64,000 nucleotides of DNA from Phytomonas francai (GCA_001766655.1 MJCC01000006.1:63623-127622); one strand, 5' to 3'; shown: positions 29,755 to 40,694, counted from the first letter of the stretch. The notes: generated from the sequence alone by a model not told the origin. Translations and numbers: made by a program.

Positions 29755-30852
29755 CTAGCTTTGTCTAGAGGTCGCCTCCTTAGCGGCATCGGATTCCTTT
29801 TCCTTCTCATTCTCCAGTTTCTGCTCTCCCACGCGCGCACGAGAGGCTTTAATCTCCTTCAACTCACGAGCGATGCTACGTTGGTTCACAATGACTTCGT
29901 GCAGTGCCCCCACACAGCGAGCGATATCGGCGAGAAATGTTGAGAGCGCCCTATCGTTGGTATGGCGAATCATCTCCGTCGAGGTTTTGTGGAGGTAGAT
30001 TTCGGGCTGCAAGCTAATGGCCTGCTGGAGCACCTCCAGCACGTCCTCCGAGATTGGCAGGATGCCCTTGGTCACGTCGCCCAGGTACTCCTCGATTTGC
30101 TGTAGAAGGTCGCAGAGGTGCGCCAGCGAGAGCTCGCGCTCCTGAATTTTCGTCGACAGCGTCGTGATCGTCGAGTCGGTGAGGTCGCGCAGGAGGTGCT
30201 CGATCCCGATTTCCTCGGCCTCCTCCGCGCCGAGGTGGGTCGGGATATTGCGAAATTCTAGCGACCGCGTGCCCTCGCGGCCCTGCACCGTCGTGTAGGC
30301 CAATACAGGCACCCCTTTATGATTCGGATCCGTTTTGACCACGCAGTAGACCGGATTCGGGCAGAATCGGTCGGCCACGAGGAGGTGGAGGAGCATGTCG
30401 TTCGGCCGGACGGTCGGGCCGGAGGAGTACCACCCGACAATTTTAACCCGCGGCAGCACCCGGCGGTACATCGCGAACATCTCCTCGGCGTAATTCGTGT
30501 CGAAGAACCAAACCGCCGGGTTGGCCGCGTCCTCGTCGAAGGGGACCGCGAAGCTGTTGTTGATGTCGAGGGTCTCGCTATCGTCCAGGTTCCGTTTGTA
30601 GCGCCCCAGGAGTAGCCCCACCACGCGTTTTTCATGAATCGCCTTGTTGTTCATCCGGGCGTGGTGATCCACCAGGGAAAGCAACACCAACGGATGCACC
30701 TCTACGCGCGCTGCAGATGGAATGAAGGGTTTGAGCGTATCCGCGGAATGGGATCGCTTGCCGTTTTCTAGATCATCCTCACCGCCGTCTACATGATCAT
30801 GCAGCCCGCCATCGGTATAGGCGCCATTTTTTGGTGGTTCATTACCTCCCAT
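29755..30852 (-). CDS. RPN8: 26S proteasome regulatory subunit RPN8 (PSMD7)
   Basis: A 365-residue protein. The MPN domain begins near residue 50 with VEVHPLVLLSLVDHHARMN, then KRVVGLLLGRYKR and NSFAVPFDED, all characteristic of Rpn8. The metal-binding JAMM histidines are absent: the place where Rpn11 has HSHP reads WYSSGPTVRPND (~138-150). This is the usual non-catalytic MPN- state of Rpn8, which pairs with Rpn11 in the proteasome lid. The block GAEEAEEIGIEHLLRDL is also diagnostic. The C-terminal helices (HLCDLLQQIEEYLGDVTKG onward) form the lid bundle, and the tail is charged. Slightly longer than human PSMD7 (324 aa) because of N- and C-terminal extensions. The central ~600 bp are markedly GC-richer than the flanks. 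Confidence 0.96.
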   Translation of the reverse strand: MGGNEPPKNGAYTDGGLHDHVDGGEDDLENGKRSHSADTLKPFIPSAARVEVHPLVLLSLVDHHARMNNKAIHEKRVVGLLLGRYKRNLDDSETLDINNSFAVPFDEDAANPAVWFFDTNYAEEMFAMYRRVLPRVKIVGWYSSGPTVRPNDMLLHLLVADRFCPNPVYCVVKTDPNHKGVPVLAYTTVQGREGTRSLEFRNIPTHLGAEEAEEIGIEHLLRDLTDSTITTLSTKIQERELSLAHLCDLLQQIEEYLGDVTKGILPISEDVLEVLQQAISLQPEIYLHKTSTEMIRHTNDRALSTFLADIARCVGALHEVIVNQRSIARELKEIKASRARVGEQKLENEKEKESDAAKEATSRQS

Positions 30853-31214
30853 CGCCGTGTATCTATGCGTGTGCCCTTGTTAAGTTGGGTGAGTAAAAGC
30901 CAAATAAATAAATAAATCTAGAAAACGTACCCAAAATAACCGAAGAAAAAGAAGAACACGTACCTATGGGTTCAATTTTCTATTTACACATTTAGCAGAA
31001 AATGATCAATTATAGTTGAACCAGCAAACAATAAGCATAAACGAAAAAATTAATATTTAAAAAAGTGACAACTTTATTATCTAAGCACAGTCTAAATGCA
31101 CAACAGAACTTTTTTTTTATATATAGAAGCGTAGCTCAACAATATACATTCTTCCTAGTATATAACTATGAATTATTTACCGGATTGTATGCAACCTTAT
31201 TTTTTTCCAGGTGT
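30853..31214. other. Intergenic spacer
   Basis: A short AT-rich spacer between RPN8 and the ELO-like gene, with A-runs but no gene. Confidence 0.5.
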
Positions 31215-32168
31215 TTAGCGTTGTTTTTTTCCTGTCCCAATACCTCTCCCCCTGCTGGATCCGTTAGCGAGAGGTATATACGCATTCGTTGGAGCCTGGC
31301 GTGCCCCTACTGATGAGTTCGACCTCATCTCCTGTTTTACCGGTTCCGGAAATAGCGGGACGGTTTCAGACCCTTCCACAGGAATGAAGCTCGGATTGAT
31401 CAAATCCTTGGAAGTGAAAAATGTAAGATTTATCAAAAGAACTCCGTATGTTGCGATACCTAAGCGCAGCATGCCAGGCTCCACACGGCACCCACTAGCA
31501 CTCAGATAATGAAAAACCAGGTATAAACACAGGCCAAAAGATAGGTACAATTGACATAAATAACACAAAGTGGAAATTAGCATAAGTGGCCTCATTCGGG
31601 TTTCTAAACCGCACGAGGAGAGAAATTTTAATGAGCAGGTGACAGCTTCCGTCAAGTAGCTCATAAAGGCAAATAATATATTAGCGGAAAGGAGTGTACG
31701 ACTAGCGTGCCAAAAAAAGAATAGCTCCATTAGTCGAGAATAGATATGCGAAAACGTAAAGGGCTTCCCCTGAAGACAAAGGAAAGCGGTGTCGAAGAGC
31801 TTGAACACTTTCATGGCCACAAAAGCAAGAATCCAAAAAGCACAATTGCCGTTGTAAACAGAAAAATAGTCAAGCTTGCAGGCCACTTCATGAAAGGATC
31901 CAGCTAGAATGAGGTAGCAGAGAGTTCGTGCGCAGGCGAGGGCTCCCGCCGTTGAAAAGAAGGCAAACGCAAAGTTCCACAGGCTCAGAAAACGTGTCAT
32001 TTTGAGTGGTTCTTTTTTTGCCATATAGGTCGGACCAAGCATCAAAAGGATCACATACAGCACGGCCACGTACTGGACGATGTCCGTGTTGCTACGGAAA
32101 AAGGTGTCAACATGTTCGCTGCTAAATCCATATATAACGCTTCGGATGGGTTCCAAGATGACACGCAT
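31215..32168 (-). CDS. ELO-family (fatty acid elongase-like) membrane protein lacking the catalytic His box
   Basis: A 317-residue protein with about six or seven hydrophobic helices. It aligns with the ELO fold: LKMTRFLSLWNFAFAFFS (PLK..L..WN..LA.FS), then KVFKLFDTAFLCLQGKP, matching the 'K..E..DT.F..L..K' signature (Asp126-Thr127, Phe129 kept). The active-site box LHxxHH reads SHIYSR (140-145), so only His141 remains. The MNxxVHxxMY motif reads MSYLTEAVTC (169-178), with His replaced by Glu174. The Q..QM motif is reduced to C..QL (Gln206). It is therefore probably catalytically inactive as a 3-ketoacyl-CoA synthase and may have another role in the ER. The frame is intact and 31% longer blocks of the fold remain ordered, so this looks like a maintained gene, not a decaying one. 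The tail is Arg/Lys-rich. Confidence 0.72.
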   Translation of the reverse strand: MRVILEPIRSVIYGFSSEHVDTFFRSNTDIVQYVAVLYVILLMLGPTYMAKKEPLKMTRFLSLWNFAFAFFSTAGALACARTLCYLILAGSFHEVACKLDYFSVYNGNCAFWILAFVAMKVFKLFDTAFLCLQGKPFTFSHIYSRLMELFFFWHASRTLLSANILFAFMSYLTEAVTCSLKFLSSCGLETRMRPLMLISTLCYLCQLYLSFGLCLYLVFHYLSASGCRVEPGMLRLGIATYGVLLINLTFFTSKDLINPSFIPVEGSETVPLFPEPVKQEMRSNSSVGARQAPTNAYIPLANGSSRGRGIGTGKKQR

Positions 32169-35100
32169 AGATGCTATCGTTGGCAGTAGTGTTTTTTTTT
32201 TGTTCTTGGGATCTTTTTCCCTTTTTATGTGTTGTTTTATAGTTTTAACAATAAGTATATTTCATACAGAAACTCTATGTAAAAACAAACTGATCGTTGT
32301 AAATATATAAATATATATATATATATATATTTACTTTGTGATTTTTGGTGAAAATAAAAGCTACAAAAGCCTATGAGACACTCGAAAACTTTAAAAAAAT
32401 CTAGGTGCTTCGGAGATGAATACCAGACAGTGTTCACTATATCTTTAAAAGGGAAAAGAAGTAGAGAATATGAAATAAAAAACTTATACGAGATAGATTT
32501 GCAAGCTCAAAACAGTATTCCAGAAAATAAGGGAAACCCAGAGCTATTCTGTAGGTGAAGCCCACATTTTTTCAAGCTAAAATTACCGATTTACAATTGT
32601 ACTTATATATTTTCTCGTTTTGGTTGTTCCTGAAGCTTCCCAGTGTCGAGTATACTACCTCTGGGCTTCACTCACTCAATAACATCGCATTTATCATACA
32701 GATTTTTAACCACTTTTTATCCAAAATACACCAAAAAAAAAAGCACACACATAGAAGGTGCCATATCACATTGGGATAGCCCTTTTTCTATTACTTGACA
32801 TACAACATCAGTTTTAATTTTTTATATTAAATATGTGTTGGATGGGCACATACTTACGCAAAGTGTTATACAACCACAAACTAGCATTCACCCTGTGAGT
32901 AAAATTTTAATGTAAAATAATAATAATGATAATAACAGAAACCGTACGGGCTTTTCTCTCTCTCTCTCATCTGTTTTTAAAAGGTAAAACTACTATTAGT
33001 AAAGAAAACAGTGCACGTCATCAAAAATTTTCACGCTAAGTATTGCTAACAGCAATACCCAGAGTAGCCGCTTGGCTGACTTCCCAAAATTTCTCTTACA
33101 GGTATTAGACTGTGAAATTTTAAAAAAAATGTACCACGTATATAAAAAGGCTGTGCACTGTACAAAAAAAAAAAGACTAAAGTTCAATACTATATTAGAT
33201 ATCCTTGAACATTTACATACGCTGCTTTCACTTTTTCCCCATTTTCTACTCTCTTTGAAGCTAAGCATCTGCAGCAAATCGAAGAGAAACTCTAGTATGC
33301 GTCTCTCTCTCCCTCAATTATTAAAAAAAAAATTCCATAACTTAAAATAATGAGAAGGAAAGTACTGAAAGATACGATAATCCAATTGTATTACCATTAT
33401 TTCTTGTCTTAGAACGAACGTAGGGTAATCGGAATAATTGAAAAATATATTTATGAAACGGATTATATTAGCCATTAATTCAACACTTATAAACAGCAAT
33501 TAAGAATGAATATATCAAAAAGAAAAAATAGAATGATTTCTATGATATTTAATTCATACCCATCAGTCTCAATTTTAGAGGCCATAGTATCACAAGAATA
33601 AAATGTGAAAAAGGGAGGTTAACAATAAGTCATCCGTATGAAACACCCTTAGAATTATCCCATCCTTTTGTTAAAGGTGAATAAAAGAATACCACTTACC
33701 ATCTTGCACTTTCGATCTTATCGGTATATTACGTTAGCCATTTTTCGAGGGCGTTTGAAAGGCCCATCCCCCTGAATAACGAAAAACTAGCGAATGGGAA
33801 AAGGGAAAGAAATGCAACCAATAAGGAATTGAAACTGATGGAAAATGGAATCATGTGAAAAGACTTAAGCCTCAAGTAATATTGTATCAAGACAAAATTC
33901 TGCCTGGTATACCGTAACGGAATCGGGAACTAGTGAATAGAGGAGTAGAGTACACTGATAGTTAAATGTTCTCAATAAAAATAAGAATCAATTTATATAT
34001 GTTTCAGAAATCACCCTGTTTCAAGATAGGAAAAAAATGCAGGAAGCTAAGGCCCAGAGAAATTCACACGATCGTCTTTTGACTATGAAAGGAAAAGAAT
34101 AATATAATGAAGATAATTGAAGAAAAGTGCTTTGAATAAGCGAATGACACGTACCGCTATATTAAATAAGTATTTGGTTCAAATGATATTGATCTATTCG
34201 CTTTCTAGTTTTAAAGCACGTTCAGTTGATACTTAATACGCAACCCGTATATTAGTGGGTAAGTGTCAGTCGACTAATCTAGAAATGGTCTAGAAACAAA
34301 AATATATGGGTGCTATGGATGCGTAAAATAATGTCTTCAACTCTAATTCCTTTCTATATGTTTATTTCCCTTACTTTCCTTTAAAGAAAAATTCTTCAAG
34401 ACGTGCTTCTTATTGCATTATTTGGGTAAATATACTCTCGATAAGCGCTGCAATGGTGGTGTTTATATTTCTCCGTGTCCCTCTTTCCCTTGATAACAAT
34501 AAAGGACAATGATCCCAATGAGTAATACTCACGTAAGTGCTGTGAACTACTTTTCTAAAAAAAAATTTACTTATTGAATTCATTCGTTTAATCTTACATA
34601 CACTATTAGTCACTATGTGCCCGGTCTTATCTTGCTCGGTGCTTATCTGTGGAGGAAGCATAAATTAAGAAAAAAATGAAAGCTACGCAGAATATTTTGT
34701 GTGTGCTCCCATAATGACAAAACTTTTTAAATATTTTCTATCTCATGTATTTTCCCCCTGATCCTCCTCACGCCCCCGTAAGGTTTGATGACAGCTTCAT
34801 TTTCTGCTGAGCAAATATTTTTGCTCGCACCTTCGTCAAATACGCGCATTGCGGCTTACCTAAAAACATCACCTCAAGGGGCAAAAGGAGGAATGTTTAA
34901 TTCACACGAAGGAAAAAGTAAAATAATAAAACGAAAAAAAAATGTCACAAGCAAAGGAAGTCGAAGCACACGGATAGAAAATGCGAATTTTGCATTCTCT
35001 CCAGATATAGCCAGCGAAATTTAATCACATAAAGAGAAAAAAACCACTTAAAAGAGATCTCATTTTCTTACTTTATACGATCTTCGCCTTTTCAGGGCAA

Positions 35101-35729
35101 GAAAAAAAAAATAAAAATCGCAACAAAATGAATAAAGCAACTTTCCCCCTTACTCTAAGACTTCCGGCAAGGGAACCTAGGGGGATAAAAGAGGTTCTCT
35201 TTACTGAATAAGCAAACAAAATCTCATCCTATCCTTTCGATTCCTATCTTGGTAAGAAGCTTCTTTGTGAGAGAATCTGCTACTCGGGAGGGTAACATTC
35301 TATCAGAACTTACAGCACTATATATTTATAAAAAAGAAAATAAAAGATCACCTATTTCGAACTAGTTTGTATAAAAATCCATTTTCCTCGCATTGCATTA
35401 TGTCTCAATGCGTATATATCAAGGCACATTAATGCATCGTATATCACTTCCCATTGGAGACATTAAGGTGGAAAAAAAAACCATCACGATTGTTCTTCAT
35501 CATTGCATGGCGATAATTAGCCTTATTGTGGTATTAAAACGATTAAGAACAACAAAACGAACGCCTCCAACATATTTTCAATTTTACAGAGCATACTCAC
35601 CTTATTGAATACTTCTGAGCCAACACATGGTGGCTAGATCAATAGATAGTCATAAAGGATGAATACTTTGCCAATAGAGGCATTGTTTTCATTACTTTCA
35701 CTTCCACTACCGCACAACTCGCTATTTCT
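32169..35729. other. Large 3.6 kb gap inside the minus-strand array
   Basis: AT-rich sequence with dense stops in all frames; the longest coding-strand frames are 93 and 83 codons and resemble nothing. On the minus strand it would comprise the DED1 3' UTR and the ELO-like gene's leader. It contains a TA run (32311-32331), a CT run (32953-32969) and numerous A/T runs. No tRNA-like B box, snoRNA box pair or mobile-element remnant could be supported. Confidence 0.55.
32311..32331. repeat. (AT)n microsatellite
   Basis: About ten AT units just upstream of the ELO-like gene on the minus strand. Directly visible. Confidence 0.88.
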
Positions 35730-37697
35730 TTAGTACTTCTGGTTCTGTTGCTCACGCTGTCCAAATACATTGTTGCGCATATTATTGAAGCCAGCACCAG
35801 CACTTGGATTATGATAATTATCTCCACCACTGAAGGCATCTCCGCGGTTAAAGACCCTTTGTCCAGCGCCACCGCCTTGGTTTCCGTTATAGTCCCCATA
35901 ACCTCCTCGGCCTCCCCATCCACGGGAATAGCCGCCGCCGCCCCCACGGTAGTAGTTGCGATGTTCAAAAGCCATACCACTATTCCTAAAGCCATTCGAA
36001 AACCCACCACGACCTCGACCGTAGTTGTTATGAGCTGCATTGGTATTATTCGGCTTCTTGGCAAGGGCTTGAATTTGTGGTAGGACATTCTGATTGGTTT
36101 CATTAAGCAATGGAATGAGGCTATCAACAACATTACGATTTTTTTCGTTGAAGAAGGAGACAGCCGTGCCCTGTTTACCAGCGCGGCCGGTACGACCGAT
36201 ACGATGAACGTAGTCATCTATATTGCTCGGGAGGTCGTACTGAACCACAACCGCCACGTTGGGGATGTCGAGACCGCGAGAAGCCACGTCCGTGGCGACC
36301 AAAACGCGATAGGGGCCATTTTTGAAGGAATTCAGCGCTTCCTCGCGCTCCCGCTGCACGCGGTCGCCATGGATGCTCGCGCAGGCGATGTGGTGCTGGC
36401 GAAGGAAGCGCTCCAGGTAATCCGCGTCCCGCTTCTTCTCGACAAAGACCAAAACACGCTCGCCTTCGTGTTGGCGCAGCAGCGACAGAAGCGCGTCCCG
36501 CTTTTCGTTGTCCTCGACCCAGCGCACATCCTGAGTGATGCTCTCGGTGGTCGACCCGATGCGGCCAACCTGCAAGAAATAATGAGTGTGCAAAAACTCG
36601 CGAGCCAGTTGTTGAATTTCCTTCGGGAAAGTTGCAGAATACAGCAACGTTTGGCGGTGTCCTGTCCGAGGCATGTCGCTCTCATTGCTCTGGACAATCT
36701 GGCGAATCTGCGGCTCGAACCCCATGTCGAGCATTCGGTCAGCCTCGTCGAGGACGAGAAAGCGAATACCGGAGAAATGGAGATACCCTCGAGAATAGAG
36801 ATCCCACAGACGACCAGGCGTGGCAACGAGCAGCCCGCACCCGCGCATGAGCTCCTGGATCTGATAGCGCGGGTCGGCTCCGCCGTAGACAACAACGCAC
36901 CGGATGCCCGTACGGTATGTAAACTTTCGACCCTCTTCGTATATCTGGATTGAAAGTTCTCGTGTAGGTGAAAGCACAAGGGCGGAAGGCTCAGCGTGAT
37001 TATTGTTTTGCTGAGATCGATTGAGATTGTTTACAAGCATAAAATTAATTGCCGGAATTAAGTACGCAGCAGTCTTACCAGAGCCGGTCTGGGCGCAAGC
37101 CATGAGATCCTTCCCCTTTAAAACACACGGAATGCCGTAGCGTTGCACCGGGGTAGGCTTGGTGTAGCGGCAACGCGCCACATTGTCGTTGAGGGCAGGC
37201 GCAAGATTCATACTGACAAAGGTATCCGAGGGCTCGGTATCATTCGGCGTAAGCATAACCTTAATAGCCTCGTAAAGGTCAAAGTTAATACCAGGCGTGT
37301 GTTCCTTAAAGATCTCCTCCTCCGGCTTCTCCTCACGATGGTAGTGCGAGCCACCGCCGCCGCCCCCTACGTAGCCCCCCCCATTCGTCGAGTAGTGCCC
37401 ACCGCCCAAGCGATGGAAAGCCCCACCGGCATCCCCAAACCCACTGCGATGGTTTTGGTACCCGGCCATCTCCGAACGAAAGCCCGCGCCGCCCTGGAAG
37501 CCGGCCCCACGGTAGCCAGCACCTCTACTCATCGTGTTGCGGTGTTGGTAGCTGTCGCCCTGCTCAACATTCTGGTTGGGCATGCCGGATCCTGAGGCGT
37601 TGGTGTTGTTGCTGGGGTGGTGGTTGTAATTGGCTGTGTGGTTTTGATACGAGACATATTTCTTACCCAATGCTGTATTCGAATAGAACGTATTCAT
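35730..37697 (-). CDS. DEAD-box ATP-dependent RNA helicase, DED1/DDX3 type
   Basis: The preferred start at 37697 (MNTFYSNTALGKKYVSYQN) gives 655 residues. The 52-codon upstream extension is hydrophobic and unlike any DED1. The N-terminus is Asn/Gly/Arg-rich with FG/RGG-like sequence. The core has the Q motif (TKPTPVQRYGIPCVLKGKDL), motif I AQTGSGKTAAY (~205), PTRELSIQ, DEAD at 317-320, motif III SAT, and motif VI HRIGRTGRAG (~498). The C-terminal ~120 residues are RGG/GYG-rich. This is the layout of DED1/DDX3, a translation-initiation helicase of the cytoplasm and RNA granules. It is followed downstream by the 3.6 kb gap, so a very long regulatory 3' UTR is possible. Confidence 0.93.
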   Translation of the reverse strand: MNTFYSNTALGKKYVSYQNHTANYNHHPSNNTNASGSGMPNQNVEQGDSYQHRNTMSRGAGYRGAGFQGGAGFRSEMAGYQNHRSGFGDAGGAFHRLGGGHYSTNGGGYVGGGGGGSHYHREEKPEEEIFKEHTPGINFDLYEAIKVMLTPNDTEPSDTFVSMNLAPALNDNVARCRYTKPTPVQRYGIPCVLKGKDLMACAQTGSGKTAAYLIPAINFMLVNNLNRSQQNNNHAEPSALVLSPTRELSIQIYEEGRKFTYRTGIRCVVVYGGADPRYQIQELMRGCGLLVATPGRLWDLYSRGYLHFSGIRFLVLDEADRMLDMGFEPQIRQIVQSNESDMPRTGHRQTLLYSATFPKEIQQLAREFLHTHYFLQVGRIGSTTESITQDVRWVEDNEKRDALLSLLRQHEGERVLVFVEKKRDADYLERFLRQHHIACASIHGDRVQREREEALNSFKNGPYRVLVATDVASRGLDIPNVAVVVQYDLPSNIDDYVHRIGRTGRAGKQGTAVSFFNEKNRNVVDSLIPLLNETNQNVLPQIQALAKKPNNTNAAHNNYGRGRGGFSNGFRNSGMAFEHRNYYRGGGGGYSRGWGGRGGYGDYNGNQGGGAGQRVFNRGDAFSGGDNYHNPSAGAGFNNMRNNVFGQREQQNQKY

Positions 37698-38636
37698 TTT
37701 ATAAGGACAACACAAATAATAGATATGTGGATATCGATATTTATGTAAAGCGACTTGAGACAAAACCAATACAAAAGAAAACAAACTTCCTTGATAAAGA
37801 ATCAATTTTTGTAATTTAGATAGGAAAGGAAAATACATAGATGGGCCCTTCATTACGAAATAAAAGGGATATGATATTCCGCCATGTGAATTTCAAAATG
37901 TCTAGCTCTTAAAAGAAAAGAAGCAATAATGTTGTCTCTGACACCAGAAAAATAGCTCACAATAGTATTGTGGAGTTTGGTGTTTTCCCTTGGACTCCAA
38001 CCAAGATAGGAAAAGAGTAAAAAACTAAAATTAAAAATTGGAAAGCACCCCTTGGTGAACATGGAAATAACACAGACTCAGAAGTGGTACCCTCTCCCCG
38101 GATAAAAGGCTTTCAGTCTTGAACACATGCACGCACATACACAAAGAATAGAAATTTCGGAAATTCCATCGTCGATACTGCAATGTAAAATGCACGTCAC
38201 AGTGCAGACCGGTGAGTCCACTGAAGTAATACCACTTCAGTAAAATAAGTATTTTGCCACCAAACCGTGCCCTTTCGCCAGAAAAAAAAGGCAGATTCTA
38301 AAGAAAACAAAATGTGCATCTAATCGAATTTAGTTGTTCCAGAAAAGCAAATGTGCTAGCAAATCGAAGGCCCCATCGAAATGCACAGATGTCATGTAAT
38401 GTCGATACAAGGGGCTATAATCTTGTCAAAGAAGAATGGAAAAGCGTCTAGGAATCAAAAAGAAAGGGAACGTTTTGTTATAGAACACATAATATTAATC
38501 TAAATTGGTATACGCGAAACAAAACATTCTGCGATTGAGCCAAGACAACCCAGTCGGCTACAGCAATGATGTTTAAGTCATTGAAGTGATTGTTTACATA
38601 GAAATATAAATAAAAAAATTACCGAACACAAAGTTT
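37698..38636. other. Intergenic spacer, 0.94 kb
   Basis: It holds the DED1 leader and the TPR gene's 3' UTR on the minus strand. AT-rich with short purine runs (38281-38290); no gene seen. Confidence 0.5.
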
Positions 38637-40694
38637 CTAGCTCGCATGCCGTTTCCATCGTCTTCCCTTTGCAGTCGTCATATCTTCCCGCACGCGCTCC
38701 ACCTCTGTACGGTAGGGCTCCCATATCTTTAGGAACGTTCCCTCTAATGCGGAAAACATTGTTGGCTCCAGTGAGCGTAACGCACAATAGTGTGCATCCA
38801 CAAGGGAATACGACAACGACGGCGAAGCAAACGAAGGTCGATCGGCCTCCTTCCTTTCGAGATTCTTAAGTTTTTTGATATCTACATTGATAGTATTGCC
38901 CAAACATGTCATCCACTCGCGGGGCTCATAGTTCACTTTAAATAACTCTTCGCTGATTGGATGCGTCGCTATGACGTGATTCGCAAGGGCGATATACATT
39001 TCGCAATAAAGGCTTTCTTTGATGGGAACCGGGCCCCCAGGCACCCAGTCTGCAGCTCCTCCTGAGGCCTTATCCCTCACCACACGGCGCACAGAAGGCG
39101 GGTAAGGGCACCAGCCACGGTTTACAGCACGTGCAAAAAACATCACAGCCTCGGAGAAGTGGCCCCGATGAAAGGTCCCGTTAGCGAGAATGAGCAAGGC
39201 GTCTGTGGTCGTGTCTTTGTCACAAACCTCCGAGGTGGTGAACCCGCTACGATCCTCGATCCTTTTCACCGAGGAGGTGACGCAGTCACCATGAGAATCA
39301 CCTGATGTCTGCAAAAAGCTACGATAGTCTTGCAGTGAGGCTTCGTAGTCCTCACGCGAACCCCTATGAGCGAAGCGCAGGCGAAATGCCTCAGCTCGCT
39401 TCATGAAGGCCTTCGGGGTACATTGATCATATATGCTGTCGGGTGGGAGGTCAATGGCAAGCGTGAAATCCCTAATCGCTCGCTCAAAGCTGCCTAACTT
39501 CTCTGAATACACGGTTCCGCGGGTCAGAAGGGTGATACGGCGTGGCGAAAAGCCTTGTGCACGGTCCAGCGCCTCAGACAAGGCCTCAACCTCACCAAGT
39601 GAGTTATTACACAAATGATGGATATACGCGACACGCAAACAGTACTCCGCTTTGTCAGGCCGCATCCGCTGAAGGTGATGCAGAATGTGAAGTGCAAACG
39701 CATAGTCCTTGGAGGTTACTGCCCAATCCAACGTGCTTTCATAAGATTCGATGAAAGATGGATTGCTGAGTGCTGTGTCGAAGTGCACACGAGCCTTCTC
39801 ATCGAAAAAGGCAACCACATTCGCATCTGTAGCCGAAGAACCCATACCCTCGGAGCGTGCCTCAGACAAACAGCCTAGGTAAAAGTTGGCGTGGGCAACA
39901 TAATAAGCCGACATCTCATTAGTGTCGTTATCCTCCCGAGGATGTGCCATCATTGGTTTCGCCAAGTCCAAAAGCTGAAGAAGGTGATGCTCGGCTGAAT
40001 CGAAGATTCCAGCTTCAAATGCGCACTTACCGCAGTGGGCAAGCACCTCCAAGGATGGCGTCTTGAGCTTCATATACTTTTCAAATTCCTCGTGAGCAGC
40101 ACGTGGCTGGCCGAGTCTCTCGTAGCAGGACGCACGCAGAACGTAGATATCAGGCATAAAAGGATTCGCATCAAGACTTGAGTTAAAAAGCTCCAATGCC
40201 GCCTCAACCTCGTCGAGAATCAATGACACAGTCCCAAGCTTCCGGAGCACCTCGGCGACTTCAGTCGCGCAATCTGTTTGTATTCCCAAGATTCCTCGCG
40301 ACGAAGTCAGCTCCTTGATGGTGAGACCGCCTTCCATGTTTTGGAGGCGTGTGAGCGAGTGCTGAAGATATCGGCGCGCCTCTTCATATTTGCCCTCGCA
40401 CATAGCCGAATTTGCTTTGGCTATGCAACTAGAAGTTGAGAACTCATTATGATTGGTGTCCAACTTTATCGACGAGGAAATGGAAGTAGTGTTGGTGCGA
40501 GCTGCAAAGGGAATGCCCTGCGTGCCACCGTATCGATCGGAAAAAGTATGATAGATTGGTGGTTCATATTTACTGTTCGACAACGAGCGCCAGTAGTCTT
40601 CCACAAGCTTTCGACTTTTGCTAGTGTGAGAGGATTTATTCGAATCGTTTCTATGAGTAACTCTCCTTTTGGCTTTCATCATAGCTAAATACAA
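38637..40694 (-). CDS. TPR-repeat protein, unknown function
   Basis: A 685-residue protein; Met6 (MKAKRRVTHRN) is an alternative start. The N-terminus is basic. TPR-type helical pairs run from ~90 to ~450, for example VEAALELFNSSLDANPFMPD with IYVLRASCYERLGQPRAAHE, and FERAIRDFTLAIDLPPDS. A second short set lies at ~500-530 (ALLILANGTFHRGHFSEAVM). The last ~150 residues are helical without clear repeats. No signal peptide or membrane segment. TPR scaffolds of this length occur often among kinetoplastid flagellar and basal-body proteins, but nothing here fixes a specific function. Confidence 0.75.
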   Translation of the reverse strand: MYLAMMKAKRRVTHRNDSNKSSHTSKSRKLVEDYWRSLSNSKYEPPIYHTFSDRYGGTQGIPFAARTNTTSISSSIKLDTNHNEFSTSSCIAKANSAMCEGKYEEARRYLQHSLTRLQNMEGGLTIKELTSSRGILGIQTDCATEVAEVLRKLGTVSLILDEVEAALELFNSSLDANPFMPDIYVLRASCYERLGQPRAAHEEFEKYMKLKTPSLEVLAHCGKCAFEAGIFDSAEHHLLQLLDLAKPMMAHPREDNDTNEMSAYYVAHANFYLGCLSEARSEGMGSSATDANVVAFFDEKARVHFDTALSNPSFIESYESTLDWAVTSKDYAFALHILHHLQRMRPDKAEYCLRVAYIHHLCNNSLGEVEALSEALDRAQGFSPRRITLLTRGTVYSEKLGSFERAIRDFTLAIDLPPDSIYDQCTPKAFMKRAEAFRLRFAHRGSREDYEASLQDYRSFLQTSGDSHGDCVTSSVKRIEDRSGFTTSEVCDKDTTTDALLILANGTFHRGHFSEAVMFFARAVNRGWCPYPPSVRRVVRDKASGGAADWVPGGPVPIKESLYCEMYIALANHVIATHPISEELFKVNYEPREWMTCLGNTINVDIKKLKNLERKEADRPSFASPSLSYSLVDAHYCALRSLEPTMFSALEGTFLKIWEPYRTEVERVREDMTTAKGRRWKRHAS

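Noticed and set aside
34410..34661. 83-codon minus-strand frame in the 3.6 kb gap
   Set aside because: On the coding strand, but no clear acceptor before its ATG and no recognisable sequence pattern.
34783..34815. TTGATGA...CTGA box C/D-like pair
   Set aside because: C box imperfect, spacing too short for a snoRNA, and no terminal stem.
35639..36217. 192-codon minus-strand frame overlapping the DED1 C-terminus
   Set aside because: Alternative frame of the RGG/Asn-rich tail, Thr/Ile/Val-rich by frame shift of the same sequence.
36204..36953. 249-codon plus-strand frame inside the DED1 helicase
   Set aside because: Antisense to invariant DEAD-box motifs, a composition shadow.
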